A DNA stretch of 64,000 nt. It comes from CAVUXJ01 sp963814975. Lineage in GTDB: Bacteria > Acidobacteriota > Vicinamibacteria > Vicinamibacterales > CAVVIG01. The notes beneath the pieces were generated by a model, which was given only the letters and a program-made list of their open reading frames with translations, did not search any database and was not told where the DNA came from. Both the position numbers and the translations under genes were made by a program. Shown here piece by piece: positions 42,479 through 53,082 of the stretch (positions are counted from its first letter, which is position 1; the number at the start of each line of letters is the position of its first letter). The stretch lies in the NCBI GenBank assembly GCA_963814975.1, contig CAWFFB010000016.1, positions 1 through 64,000 on the forward strand. Direction: 5' to 3'.

Positions 42479-45175
42479 TTGGCCCTCACTCTCGGCACCC
42501 GCCTCGGCGTGTACGAAGTCACTGCGCCGATCGGCGAAGGTGGGATGGGACAGGTCTATCAAGCTCGCGACACGAAGCTCAATCGCGACGTCGCGCTTAA
42601 GGTCTTGCCTGACTCCCTCGCACACGATGCCGAACGGCTCTCCCGGTTTACACGGGAAGCTCAGACGCTCGCGTCGCTGAACCATCCGAACATCGCGCAC
42701 ATTCACGGCCTCGAGGAATCGGGCGGCGTGCGCGCCCTCGTCATGGAGCTCGTCGAGGGCGAGGACCTGTCTGAGCGAACCGGCCGCGGAGCGATCCCAC
42801 TCGATCAGGCGTTGCTGATCGCGAAACAGATAGCCGAGGCGCTGGAGGCGGCGCACGAACTAGGTATCGTCCATCGTGATCTGAAGCCGGCGAACATCAA
42901 AGTCCGCGCAGACGGCACCGTCAAGGTGCTCGACTTCGGGCTGGCGAAAGCCGCGGAGGCCTCGGCGTCCAGACTTCAGGGCCCGGGAGCACTCAGCCAG
43001 TCACCGACGATCACGACGCCCGCGATGACGGAGGCCGGGATGATCCTCGGCACGGCCGCATACATGAGCCCGGAGCAGGCTACGGGGGCTCCAGCTGATC
43101 GCCGCGCCGACATCTGGTCCTACGGCGTCGTGCTGTGGGAAATGCTCAGCGGCGAGCGTCTGTTTGGCGGCGAGACGGTCGTGCATACCCTCGCCGACGT
43201 GTTGCGGAGCTCGATCGATTTCGACAGGTTGACGGCGCCTGCGCCCATCAAACACCTGCTCCGCCGGTGCCTGGATCGTGACGCGAAGACACGACTGCGC
43301 GACATCGGCGAGGCACGGGTGGCTATTGCAAGATACCTGGCGGAGCCGAACAGCGTAACTGAGGCTTCGCGTGCGTCGAGGCACGCCTACCAGTGGCTTG
43401 GCTGGGCCATGGCGGCGGTTCTTGCGACGATCACTATCGTCGGGTGGTTGCGGCCGCAGCCGGCGGCGACCGGCGTAACGGCCGCGGATTTGGCATTGAC
43501 GATCGCGCCAACGGCTGGAAGCATCACGCCCGTAGGCGACCTGCATGCAACCCCCGACATCTCGCCCGACGGCTCTGCAGTGATCTTTTATAGAGAAATC
43601 GCTGCATCGTTCGCCCGTGGCGAGGGCGTGCAGGTACGGCGCTTGAACACGCTCACAATAGAACCCGTACGCACAGGCGGTTTCAGAAACCCTGGATTCT
43701 GGTCTCCGGACTCGCGGTCCTTCGCCTTCAGCGACGGGACCAATCTGAAGAAGATGCGTGTGCCGGACGGCGCGCCGGAAATTGTCGCAAACGGTGTCGC
43801 CACGATGGTGGGCGGGAGTTGGAGCGACAACGGTACCCTGCTTGTTGCAGCAGCGGTGGGCGGCGGTCCAGGTCTGTACGTCGTGCCGGCGGCCGGCGGA
43901 GTCGCCAAACGAGTCGAATTCTCCCTGCCGAAGGCCACCTTTTTCTATTGGCCGGAGTTCCTGCCGGGGAGCGAGGATTTTCTGGTCGTGGGAGCAGCGG
44001 CAAACATCGAGGAGTCGGAAATCTATCTCGCCACGCTGCGCGACGGCCGTGCGGCCGATCCTGTTCTGCTGATGAAGAACGCCACGGCGATCCGCTATAC
44101 GCCGGCGGGCGGAGGACGCGTCCTATTTGTTCGCAATGACAACCTCTACACGCAAACGTTGAACCGCACGACTAGGACACTTGAGGGCGGGCCGGAGTTG
44201 ATCCAACAACGGGTTGCGTCGTCGCCATCGTTCTATGCCGCACACTTTTCTGTTTCACGTACCGGCGTCGTGGCGTGGCGTCCGGGAACGGCTGGCCTGT
44301 CGCAGGTGACGACGTTCGACCGGGACGGTAAGGAGATCGGCATGGCGGGTTCTCCTACTGTCGTCCAGACGCTCAGGCTCTCGCCCGACGAAACACGTCT
44401 GCTCGTGGGATTCAACGCGATGACGTGGTTACTGGAGCCCGGCCGACCTGGGCGGCAGCAGTTAGAGGAGGGCTTTTTCAACACGCTGTGGTCGCCGGAT
44501 GGGTCCAAGCTCCTCTCGACAGGCGGTCCAGGCAACGACCGCCGCATTGTGGAACGCTCCGCCACCGGGCAAGGGACAGTTCGCGAGTTCGCGAAGCCGC
44601 CCGGAACGTGGGTTATGGAAGACATTTCTCCCGACGGCAAGACGCTGCTGCTTCGTCGGGGGCCGTTGGATACGACGGTGTTCTCGTTTCAGCTGGACGA
44701 TGCGCAGAAAGAACCCCAATCTTTGGTCCAGACCGGGGAGACGATTTCTCACGCCCGCTTTTCGCCAGACGGCCGGTCGATCGTATATACGGCCTCATCC
44801 CTTGGGGGCGGCGCCGGAGGGATCTATAGCGGGGGAGGAACCTACGTGCAGCCGTATCCCGGATCCGGCTTACGGAGGCGGCAGGTGACCAGCCGAGGCA
44901 ATTATCCGGTGTGGCGGAAAGATGGACGGGAAATCGTTTACCTGGATGATTACCAGGGCCGGAACTACATCTGGTCGATTCCCGTCGCTGTTTCGGGAGC
45001 GGAGTTCCGGACGGGTACTGCGACGCCGCTATTCCCTGCCCGTCTTCCAGCGGCCACATTCGGAGATTTGAATTTCCTGGCAGTGTCGCGTGACGGGTCA
45101 CGCTTTTATATTCCGCAAGCGGTGGAGCAACCGGAGTCTGACGTGATCCACGTCCGCATGGGTTGGGCCAAGTGA
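42479..45175 (+). CDS. Ser/Thr protein kinase with PD40 propeller, complete
   Basis: 898 residues from TTG 42479. N-terminus ALTLGTRLGVYEVTAPIGEG leads straight into the glycine loop GEGGMGQVY, which confirms this start. Further motifs: VALKVLPDSLA, IVHRDLKPANIKVRADG, VLDFGLAKA, YMSPEQATG, DIWSYGVVLWEML. Single membrane helix (YQWLGWAMAAVLATITIVGW) near residue 310, then a propeller with ISPDGSAVIFYRE, WSPDSRSFAFSDG, LSPDETRLLVGF, WSPDGSKLLSTGG and FSPDGRSIVYTAS. A transmembrane sensor kinase is implied, with cytoplasmic kinase and external propeller. A frameshifted dual-specificity-type phosphatase gene converges on its 3' end 135 bp away. Confidence 0.9.
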   Translation: MALTLGTRLGVYEVTAPIGEGGMGQVYQARDTKLNRDVALKVLPDSLAHDAERLSRFTREAQTLASLNHPNIAHIHGLEESGGVRALVMELVEGEDLSERTGRGAIPLDQALLIAKQIAEALEAAHELGIVHRDLKPANIKVRADGTVKVLDFGLAKAAEASASRLQGPGALSQSPTITTPAMTEAGMILGTAAYMSPEQATGAPADRRADIWSYGVVLWEMLSGERLFGGETVVHTLADVLRSSIDFDRLTAPAPIKHLLRRCLDRDAKTRLRDIGEARVAIARYLAEPNSVTEASRASRHAYQWLGWAMAAVLATITIVGWLRPQPAATGVTAADLALTIAPTAGSITPVGDLHATPDISPDGSAVIFYREIAASFARGEGVQVRRLNTLTIEPVRTGGFRNPGFWSPDSRSFAFSDGTNLKKMRVPDGAPEIVANGVATMVGGSWSDNGTLLVAAAVGGGPGLYVVPAAGGVAKRVEFSLPKATFFYWPEFLPGSEDFLVVGAAANIEESEIYLATLRDGRAADPVLLMKNATAIRYTPAGGGRVLFVRNDNLYTQTLNRTTRTLEGGPELIQQRVASSPSFYAAHFSVSRTGVVAWRPGTAGLSQVTTFDRDGKEIGMAGSPTVVQTLRLSPDETRLLVGFNAMTWLLEPGRPGRQQLEEGFFNTLWSPDGSKLLSTGGPGNDRRIVERSATGQGTVREFAKPPGTWVMEDISPDGKTLLLRRGPLDTTVFSFQLDDAQKEPQSLVQTGETISHARFSPDGRSIVYTASSLGGGAGGIYSGGGTYVQPYPGSGLRRRQVTSRGNYPVWRKDGREIVYLDDYQGRNYIWSIPVAVSGAEFRTGTATPLFPARLPAATFGDLNFLAVSRDGSRFYIPQAVEQPESDVIHVRMGWAK

Positions 45176-45309
45176 TGCTGGATGCGGCGGGCAGGATCCA
45201 CCGCGTAGCTCTCGCCTAGTCGCCAAGTATTTTCCGAAAATCGCACGGTGGGTCAGAAAACCCTTCGGCGTTTATGGGGACCTAACGGCTGGCGATTGAG
45301 CCGCAGCGC

Positions 45310-45902
45310 TCACGGTCTCGATGCGCCGGCTCCAATCGCGGGTGAGGCTGCGCGGTCGGGTTCGCAACTCGCTAGCAGCTCGATCAATTCGTCGAAAGTC
45401 GCGTTGCCCGCCAGAACAGCCTCCTGCGGTAGTCGTCCAGTTGCTTCCACCGCCGTGATAGCGTCCACCGGGGATAGCCCCCGTGCGGCCACAGCCAGGC
45501 CGCGAGCACGTGACCAGTTCGGCCATTGCCGCCCCAGCAATGGATCACCACGCGTTCGCTGCCCCTGTCGGCGGTCTTCAGGAAGGGCAGAATATTTCCT
45601 CTGAGCGTTTGCCGTGAGCAGAGATGGTGGTCGGCGATCGGCTCCATCAGAACGCAGGTTGCGCCGAACAGCCTCTTGTACTCGGCCTCAAGATTGACCG
45701 GAAAGCCAGCCAACTGCCCCGTGTCGACGAGACAACACACTCGAACGACACGTTGGGCGCGCATGAAGTCGGCCCACTCAAAGATACTGGGCAAAGACGC
45801 GTCAGGCGTCCGCGCCCCGTATGCTGTCAGCTCGCCGCTCCGAGCCGGCCCGAAGTGGAAGTCCGAGTCCATTACCCTCTCGTGAAATCGGCCGTCAACC
45901 AT
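45310..45902 (-). pseudogene. protein-tyrosine / dual-specificity phosphatase, one frameshift
   Basis: Minus-strand product starts VDGRFHERVMDSDFHFGPAR; the signature VVIHCWGGNGRTGHVLAAWL is the P-loop phosphatase motif HCxxGxGRTG with catalytic Cys and Arg. An indel near 45490 moves the C-terminus to another frame (GLSPVDAITAVEATGRLPQE, FDELIELLAS), ending at 45310. Without it the product would be about 196 residues. The gene converges with the kinase at 42479, and a kinase/phosphatase functional pair is tempting but unproven. It is placed so that the frameshift removes only the last helices. Confidence 0.72.
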
Positions 45903-46058
45903 ATCAACGTCAGCAATAAGCTGCGAAGCGGCTCAAGAGCGGCTCAAGACAGCGAACGAATACGGGCCGCTTTGTCAGCTTCATTGCAAAGTTAGCTGGT
46001 CAAACCTGGACCGACTCATCGCGCGTCGCAGCATGCGAAGACTACGCCTCACCTGCGG

Positions 46059-47394
46059 TCAACGGGAGGCGAATGCTGCCTGCCTCCGCAGCACGAAGCA
46101 CAGCGCCGCCGCGGTCAGCGCCAGGGACGCGAGTCCGAGGAGGGCGACGGTCGTGCTACCGGTCGTGTCCGTGAGCAGCCCTAGCACGTACGGCCCCACG
46201 AAGCCGCCCACGTGGCCCAGAGAACCCACCAAGGCGATGCCCGCAGCCGCGGCGGTCCCGCGCAAGAGCGCCGTGGGCACGCACCAGAACGGTGCGTAAA
46301 AGGCGTGGACGCCGATCGACACGAGCGCCAGGCCCGCGACCCGCGCCAGCGGATGCGGCAGGAGCGCAGCGCTCACGCACCCGAGCGCAGCCAGGACTGC
46401 GCACGCACTGGCGTGGAAGAAACGCTCCCCCGTGCGGTCGGAGCTCGCTCCAACCGCGAGCATCACGCCTGCGGCCACGCAGGCGATTCCCCCAGTGATG
46501 AGTCCTGTCGTTGTGTTGCTCGCCTGGAGCGCGTCACGGATCATCGTCGGCGCCCAGAAGGTGTAGCCGTACTGCGTTGTGACGAGGAGGAAGTACGGCA
46601 GGGACGCTAGCCAGACCATCGGGAGCACAAGAGCGCGGAGCGGCGCGACACCGTGTGGGGCGGGCGATTCATCGGCGTCCCGCCGCAAGCGTGCCGTAAG
46701 CCAGTCGCGCTGCTCGACGGGGAGCCAGCGCGCGCCAGCGGGCTGGTCGGGGAGGAAGGCGAGCACCGCGAAGCCGAGAAGCACCGGCGGAATGCCTTCT
46801 AGGAGGAAGAGCCACTGCCATCCGGCGAGTCCCCGCAAGCCGTCGAGCCCGAGTAGCCAAGCGCTCAATGGGTTGCCGACTGCGGCGGAGATGGGGATGG
46901 CGGTCAGGAAGCGAGACAGCGCCCGCGCGCGCTGCGGTGCGGGGAACCATCCGCTCAGGTAGTAGACGATCCCGGGGAAGAAGCCCGCCTCCGCAACTCC
47001 GAGGAGAAAGCGCAAGGTGTAGAACTGGATGGGTGTGTGCACGAACATCATCGCCGCGGCGACGAGCCCCCAGGTGATCATGATGCGGGCGATCCAGTAA
47101 CCGCGCCCCGACGCGCGCGAGCACGAGATTACTCGGCACCTCGAAGAGCGCGTAGCCGAGGGAGAAGATCCCCGCACCGAAGCCGTAGGCGGTCGCGCTG
47201 AAGCCCAGGTCGCGATTCATCTGCAACGCCGCGATCGCGACGTTCGTCCGGTCAAGAAAGTTGAAGATGTAGATAAGGAAGAGGAACGGCAAGAGTCGAA
47301 GACTCACGCGTCGCATCGTTGCCCGCGCGAGGTCGGTGTCGTCGCGGTCGATTCCCACGCCCGAAGAGGCCGGGATTGCAGTCGAGGAGGACAT
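46059..47394 (-). pseudogene. MFS transporter (anion:cation symporter type), one frameshift
   Basis: From 47394: RRVSLRLLPFLFLIYIFNFL DRTNVAIAAL-type opening (helix 1 with DRTN, the ACS-family signature), GFSATAYGFGAGIFSLGYAL, FEVPSNLVLARVGAR. A shift near 47115 then continues WIARIMITWGLVAAAMMFVH, RFLLGVAEAGFFPGIVYYLS, WQWLFLLEGIPPVLLGFAVL and six more helices to stop 46059. About 445 residues and twelve helices in all. ACS transporters import organic acids such as tartrate, phthalate or glucarate, driven by H+ or Na+. Substrate cannot be told. The remainder is well preserved. Confidence 0.8.
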
Positions 47395-47751
47395 TGCGCC
47401 CGTCCTATTGAGAGAGAGGATCTGAGAGTCTCCCGTTCCCCACGCCAGGAACTGACGAGTCGCAAGACGCGCCAGAGTGGTGCCGCCAGCTAACTGGTAG
47501 TAAGGCCGACCGGCATATCGCGACCAACCCTACGAGGCTCGCAGCTTAACGCCAAACCGGCCACGCCAGAAACGTACGACAATTCACGTTAGCAGGCCCT
47601 TGTTATGGGCCCCCACAATGGCTCTTTAGGCCCACCCGTATAAACCCGGATTTCCGATTTGGCTGTGGTACTTTTACCCATCCGAGCAGTCGTCATGTCT
47701 TGATTTGCGCGGGTTCCGCATGTTGAACCCCGCCAGAACAGGTGACACCCT
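47395..47751. other. intergenic, nothing recognised
   Basis: About 360 bp between the MFS start and the IS1380 remnant; includes the left part of that element, whose end I could not place. Confidence 0.3.
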
Positions 47752-48709
47752 GTGGGTGAGAAAGAAACCGAGCCCTTTCAGTTCACGTTCAACGGGTTTC
47801 TGAAGGTCGCGTTAGGGATCGCGCGTCACCTCCGACGCCGGCTTGATTCTGGTCCGCGAGTTGGATGAACGCCTCGGTCTGGAGGCGATCATCGCCGCGC
47901 ACCTGAGCGACTCCCGCCACGGGCTGAACACACAGTTTCGGTTGCCGGATCTCTTGCGACAATCGATCTACAGCCGCTTGGCGGGCTGCGATGACCTCAA
48001 CGACGCAGCCCGTGTCTCGACCGATCCGACGTTTTGCCTGATCGGATCGCCGACGCGGTGGGACAGGAGTGCGGCCTTGACATCGACGTTGCATTGGTTC
48101 GAGACGGAGCTGCTGACCCGCGAGGAGAACCTCGTCGGATTGATGGCCGTGAACCGCGACGTGATCGGGCAGGTCCAGACGTTTGACCGGGCCGACCGCG
48201 TCGTGCTCGACATGGATCCAGCGAGAGTCCGGTACATGGGCAGCAAGAAGAGTTGGGTCACACCCAGACGGATCGTGGCGAAAGTCGAGCATCACGTCGG
48301 CGAGCTGTTCCCCCGCATCGGCTTCATCGTCACGAATCTCCCGCTCCCGAATCGCGCCGTCGTGCGGTTCTACAACAAACGCGGGACGGCGGAGCAATGG
48401 ATCAAGGAAGGCAAACAGGCCGCGCACTGGACGCGATTGTCGTGTCACCGGTTCCGTGCGAACGAGGTCAGGCTGCAGCTGAGCGTGCTCGCCTACAACT
48501 TGGGCAATCTGTGGCGGCGGCTGGTGTTGCCACGACGCATCGATAGCTGGTCGTTGACCAGCTTGCAGCAGCGCCTGGTCAAGACCGGCGGCCGGCTGGT
48601 CAGACACGCACGCTATTACTGGCTCCTGCTGGCCGAGAGTCACCTGACCCGACGCCTGTTCGAGTCGATGCTCCAGCGGATCTGGGCGTTACCGGTCCCG
48701 ACCGGCTGA
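47752..48709 (+). pseudogene. IS1380-family transposase, frameshifted and internally deleted
   Basis: GTG 47752 opens GEKETEPFQFTFNGFLKVAL; a shift near 47812 leads to DAGLILVRELDERLGLEAII, HGLNTQFRLPDLLRQSIYSR and LAGCDDLNDAARVSTDPTFC. Then VVLDMD (first Asp) is followed, one base out, by SSESPVHGQQEE, after which the sequence jumps to RIVAKVEHHVGELFPRIGFI and VVRFYNKRGTAEQWIKEGK. Normal IS1380 proteins have about 130 more residues here, including the second Asp. The C-terminal part (LSVLAYNLGNLWRRLVLP) is intact. Dead element. Confidence 0.78.
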
Positions 48710-48982
48710 CGGGGATCGATACTGGCGACCGCCTGGGGTGATGAGAGGACGAAAGACGGCGAAGTGCCTGCCCGAATGTCGTGGCATCGGGCCGTCCGCC
48801 ATGATTCGGGTCGGCCGGGTGGGTTTTACAATGCGAGATCCCGGCGGCAGAAGAATTCTGACCCGAGCGCGGTCTGGTGGGATAGGATGCGACCGATCAA
48901 GGGTCGCCAAATCGGAAATATCGGTGTAGATGCATCCCCGGACGGCGAAATGGAAATGTCTGCGCGAAACAGGAGGTGGCAG

Positions 48983-50026
48983 ATGCGCTGTCGAGTTCTC
49001 GTTGTAGGGAGCGTCTTGTCGATGACGATCGCCGTCGTGTCGCTTTCGGTGATCCCCGTTGGCGCCCAGACATCGGCGGCGGCAACAACGGCGAAGAGAT
49101 TGACGATACCCCGTACAGCCGATGGCCAGCCCGATCTGCAGGGCATATGGGATTACCGGACCCTCACGCCGATGGAACGGCCCAGCGACCTGGCCGGGAA
49201 AGAGGTCCTGACGGAGGAGGAGGCGGCCGCATTCGAGAAGAGAACACTTGTGGCGAGCGATGCCGATCGCCGCGACGCGGACCCAAGCCGGGAGGGGCTG
49301 GTCAACGGAGCTCCCGCGACCGCCGACGTCGCCCGCGCCTACAATCAGTTCTGGATGGACCGCGGGAGCAAGGTCGTCGGGACAAAGCGAACATCGCTGA
49401 TTATCGACCCACCCGATGGGAGAATTCCTCCGTTGACGGCGGAGGGGAAGAAACGAACGGCCGCCCTTGCCGCTGCCAGGGAACGACCCGCCGTTGGCCC
49501 AGAGGACCGGAGCGTGGGTGAACGCTGCATCATGGGGTTTAACGCCGGACCGCCGATGACCCCAGGCGGCTACAACAACAATTTTCTGCTGTTGCAGGTT
49601 CCTGGATACGTGGTGATTCTCAATGAGATGGTCCACAGCACTCGCATCATCCCCATGGACCAACGGCCGCATGGAGACATCCGCCAGTGGGCCGGCGACT
49701 CGCGCGGCCATTGGGAAGGCGACACGCTGGTCGTTGACACGACGAATTTCTACGCCCAGACGAGCCTGAATGGCTCCAGTCCTAACTTGCACGTGGTCGA
49801 ACGCTTCAGACGGGTCGACGCGGACACGCTCCTCTACGAATTCACAGTCGACGATCCAACGACGTGGGTGAGACCCTGGACGGCGCAGGTCCCCATGATC
49901 AGGAATCCAGAGCCGATGTACCAGTACGCGTGCCACGAGGGGAACTACGGCATGACGAATCTTCTCAGTGGCGCTCGCGCCATCGAAAAGGCCTCCGATG
50001 AGGCCGCGAAGAAGGGATCGCGATAG
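48983..50026 (+). CDS. secreted acidobacterial protein of unknown function
   Basis: 347 residues from ATG 48983, selected because AGGAGG lies seven bases before it and a signal peptide follows (RVLVVGSVLSMTIAVVSLSV). The mature protein has RTADGQPDLQGIWDYRTLTP, ERCIMGFNAGPPMTPGGYNN, YVVILNEMVHSTRIIPMDQR and HGDIRQWAGDSRGHWEGDTL, VVDTTNFYAQTSLNGSSPNL. These blocks (PDLxGxW, GHWEGDTLVVDTTNF) define a secreted family greatly expanded in Acidobacteria and related phyla. No enzymatic activity is established. It stands next to an IS1380 remnant and has an intact frame. Confidence 0.8.
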   Translation: MRCRVLVVGSVLSMTIAVVSLSVIPVGAQTSAAATTAKRLTIPRTADGQPDLQGIWDYRTLTPMERPSDLAGKEVLTEEEAAAFEKRTLVASDADRRDADPSREGLVNGAPATADVARAYNQFWMDRGSKVVGTKRTSLIIDPPDGRIPPLTAEGKKRTAALAAARERPAVGPEDRSVGERCIMGFNAGPPMTPGGYNNNFLLLQVPGYVVILNEMVHSTRIIPMDQRPHGDIRQWAGDSRGHWEGDTLVVDTTNFYAQTSLNGSSPNLHVVERFRRVDADTLLYEFTVDDPTTWVRPWTAQVPMIRNPEPMYQYACHEGNYGMTNLLSGARAIEKASDEAAKKGSR

Positions 50027-50708
50027 GTCGCCGCGGTAGGGGTCCTCGAGGAACGCCTCAAGCGCACGGTGAGCCTGAGGGGCCGACGCAGTGCCCGCGT
50101 TCGAGAAGGTCCGTCGACGCCCTGCGTGGTTACCGCCGATCCCGTGAAGAGGAAATTGCGGCGACAGCGTTCGGTGGGCCGGCATCTGCTACGGTCAGTC
50201 CATCAGCGGCTGTGCAAAGGGAAGCGTTTCCGTGTGTGTGATGCCGGTAACGTGCTGAACAGCGCGGGCACTCAACCTCGAGGGGCTGACGGCCCGTATC
50301 TGCAGGGGAATTTCGGCAGGCGTCTACATCAACGGTGAATGGGGCACCGACACTGTTCGGCCACGGGTTGTGGGACGTGGCCCTCCGAGCTCGTTGTCTG
50401 AGCTGTCGATCGACAGGGGAGCTTGCGCGCCCGCTATGATGGTCATATGGCAGGCTGGCACCTCGAGCACACTGACGGCAGTCACGGTAGCGTGAAGACA
50501 TCCACGAGGCAGACATTTTGATCTGCCTGAGCGGATTGTAGGTTACGAAACGGTGATCCGGGATAAAACCTCGCCAGCGCGCCGCACATCGCGGCCAGGC
50601 GCCTCAGTAATGAAGAGTCGCTAGCGTTCATCGGAAGTGCGTCGGCCCGAGATGAGTCGGGTGGGCTCCATGCTGATGCCGAGGCACTTTCGATAACGAG
50701 ACTTGAAG
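50027..50708. other. region without a supported gene
   Basis: About 680 bp; several medium frames on both strands without motifs or ribosome sites. May be decayed coding sequence. Confidence 0.3.
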
Positions 50709-50730
50709 GAAGCCGCTGGCGCGGCGGCCG
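50709..50730 (+). repeat. left arm of the perfect inverted repeat
   Basis: Starts GAAGCCGCTGGCGCGG; identical to the reverse complement of 53083-53104. Confidence 0.85.
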
Positions 50731-50939
50731 CTATGGAGCCACGAGCCAGGATCTTCTGTCAGTTCGTACGCGTGGAAGATCGTGGCGATCGGCGTGGTTC
50801 AGCGGTGGTGCCGACCTCGATAGGCGTTCACGCCCGGGTGGGCGAGTCTGGTCGGGGGCGTCACAGGGGATGCCATGCTCGCGAAGAGAGACCACGAGAC
50901 CCACGTGCGCGGACACGTCACGGAGGCACGGCGATACAG

Positions 50940-52130
50940 GAGGCCATTTGGCGTTCACGAGGTATCGTAGCCGGCCCAGGCGCGCGATTAGTTGTCGTGC
51001 CGTGAGCGGAAGGCCGATGATCATGGGCGCCCCACACCGTGGACAGGTCCAGACGGCGGCGGGTGCGTCGTGGGGACGACGAGGATACCGGTAGGCACGC
51101 CAATAGTGCGCGGGCGCGGGCGAGGCGTGCGGTGCGACACGCGTTCGCCAGATAGCCACACTGCCGAATGCGCACGAAGCCGCGTGGGAGCACGTGCTGC
51201 ACGAAGCGCCGGAGAAACTCCATCGCCGTGAGCGGTCATCGTGCGCCACTGGCCGTCGTGGGTGTCGTCCTTCCAGCGAAACGTCACGCGCTCGCCATCA
51301 AACGCGATCAAACGGTGGTTGCTGATGGCGACGCGATGGGTATAACGCCCGAGGTATTGAAGCGCCGCAGCCGGACCACCGAAGGCCGGCTTCGCATAGA
51401 CCACCCAATCGGTCCGACACAGCGCGTCGACGAAGGCGCGCCAGCGGACGGGGTCGCGGAGGGGGCCGGTGCCGCCGGCCAGATCCAGCTCGCCACAGGC
51501 GTACGCGCGACGCAGCCCCTCAACGAATTTGCCGCGAAAGACCCGGCTGAGCACCTTCACGGGTAAGAAGAAGCCCGCAGACTTCGGGCCGGATCCATCG
51601 CCGGCGATCCGGAGAGAAACCGCCAGCCGGGACGACGCAGTGGACGTGCGGATGCCGGCCCAGCGTTTGGCCCCACGTGTGGAGGATGCTGAGGAACCCG
51701 ATGTCGGCGCCGAGGTGTCGGGGATCGGCGGCGACCTCGAGCAAGGTCGCCGCGCTGGCGCGAAAGAGCAGGTGATAGAGGGGCGCGGCGCGGCGTTGCG
51801 CTGACACACGGCATCGAGCGCGTGTGGCAGCGTGAAGACGACATGCACATACGGCACGTTGAGGAGTTCGCGCTCCCGCGCGGCCAGCCAGCGCTCACGC
51901 GCCTGGGCCTGACACTTCGGACAGTGCCGGTTGCGACACGAGTTGTACGAAATGGCTCGATGTCCGCAGGTGCCACACTGATCGAGATGACCGCCGAGCG
52001 CGGCGGTCCGACACCGCTGGAGCGCGCGCAGGACGGTGCGTTGCTGCCCGCTCAGCCATGGATGCCGCTCGAGGAAGTGATCGCCCTGCGCGTGGAGGAC
52101 ATCGGCCACCTCCACGGCGGGCCGGCTCAT
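50940..52130 (-). pseudogene. IS91-family (Y1 HUH-type) transposase, at least four frameshifts
   Basis: ATG 52130 opens MSRPAVEVADVLHAQGDHFL, then the N-terminal zinc finger DQCGTCGHRAISYNSCRNRH CPKC (cysteine-rich, as in IS91). Subsequent pieces change frame: FTLPHALDAVCQ; YHLLFRASAATLLEVAADPR; TWGQTLGRHPHVHCVVPAGG (HUH motif HVHCVVPAG); VLSRVFRGKFVEGLRRAYAC; LQYLGRYTHRVAISNHRLI (catalytic Tyr region); MEFLRRFVQHVLPRGFVRIR; and a last CPRCGAPM zinc knuckle. The order is complete, so the gene was full length before decay. Its start overlaps the recombinase stop (ATGA). Confidence 0.78.
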
Positions 52131-53026
52131 GGCCGGTCCGGTTTGCGCAAGAGTCGTGATGAGATCGTGTCCGGCCGGGCCACCTGCAGCTGTTCCAACG
52201 GATTCGGAGCGGCCTGGAGGTGTCGCTGCGAGCGGTGCAGATACACCGTCGTGTGCGTCAGGTCGGCGTGCCCCAGCAGGAACTGAATCGTGCGCAGGTC
52301 GGCACCGGCTTCGAGTAAGTGGGTGGCGTACGAATGTCGGAGCGTGTGGGGTGTGACGTGTTTGTCGATCCCGGCCTTGCGCGTGGCGAACTGCACCGCG
52401 TCCCAGATCACCTTGGCGGTGATGGGCTTGTCGGCGCGCCAGCCATTGACGGTACCGGGGAACAGATAGGTCTGGGGCCGCATCCAGCGCCAATACTCAC
52501 GCAGCGTCGTCAGCAAGGTGGGACTCAGCGGCACATCCCGATCGAGGCCGCCCTTGCCCCGTTCGATCCGCAAGACCATGCGCTGGCTATCGATGTGGCG
52601 CACTTGCAAGCGGCACAATTCGCTCCGCCGCAGTCCCGCGGCATAGAGCGTCATCAGCATCGCTCGATGGAAGAGATTCTTGGCCGAACCGATCAATCGC
52701 CGCACTTCCTCCTGGCTCAGCACAGTGGGCAGCCGCTTCGGCCGTTTCGGATACGGCAGGTCCTCCTTCATGTTTCGACGCTTCAACACCCGTACGTAGA
52801 GAAACCGCAACGCGGAGATCCGCATGACGACGGTACCGATGGCGAGCTTTTGGTCCTCGATCAGGAAGGTGTGGTAGCGGCGCAGATCGTCCGGGCCCAC
52901 ATGGTCCAGGCGCTTCCCCATGTGGTGTCGAAAGGCGTCCACAGCCTGGAGGTACGTGTAGACCGTCGACTCAGCGTAGTTGCGGCGCACGAGCTCTTCG
53001 CGCATCCGCTGAAGTAATGGGGTCAC
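52127..53026 (-). CDS. tyrosine recombinase of the IS91-type element
   Basis: 299 residues, intact. N-terminal SAM-like domain (LLQRMREELVRRNYAESTVY, YLQAVDAFRHHMGKRLDHVG), then the catalytic domain: LYAAGLRRSELCRLQVRHID (first Arg), HVTPHTLRHSYATHLLEAGA (His-x-x-Arg) and IQFLLGHADLTHTTVYLHRS (His and Tyr). XerC/D-like in length. AGGAGGC precedes the ATG by about six bases. It is the leading gene of the element's operon, coupled to the transposase by ATGA. A recombinase of this kind accompanies a subset of IS91 elements; its job there (resolution or integration) is not known to me. Confidence 0.88.
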   Translation of the reverse strand: MTPLLQRMREELVRRNYAESTVYTYLQAVDAFRHHMGKRLDHVGPDDLRRYHTFLIEDQKLAIGTVVMRISALRFLYVRVLKRRNMKEDLPYPKRPKRLPTVLSQEEVRRLIGSAKNLFHRAMLMTLYAAGLRRSELCRLQVRHIDSQRMVLRIERGKGGLDRDVPLSPTLLTTLREYWRWMRPQTYLFPGTVNGWRADKPITAKVIWDAVQFATRKAGIDKHVTPHTLRHSYATHLLEAGADLRTIQFLLGHADLTHTTVYLHRSQRHLQAAPNPLEQLQVARPDTISSRLLRKPDRP

Positions 53027-53082
53027 AGAAGCCTCCTTCTGCGACCAACCCTATGCTGTTACGGATTACCCGGAACGCCTCT

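Noticed and set aside
31135..45175. Kinase cluster as a phage-defence island
   Set aside because: Kinases carry membrane helices and sensor propellers typical of acidobacterial signalling; no nuclease or NTPase effector accompanies them.
48689..50185. 498-codon minus-strand frame
   Set aside because: Antisense to the secreted protein at 48983, which has signal peptide and ribosome site.
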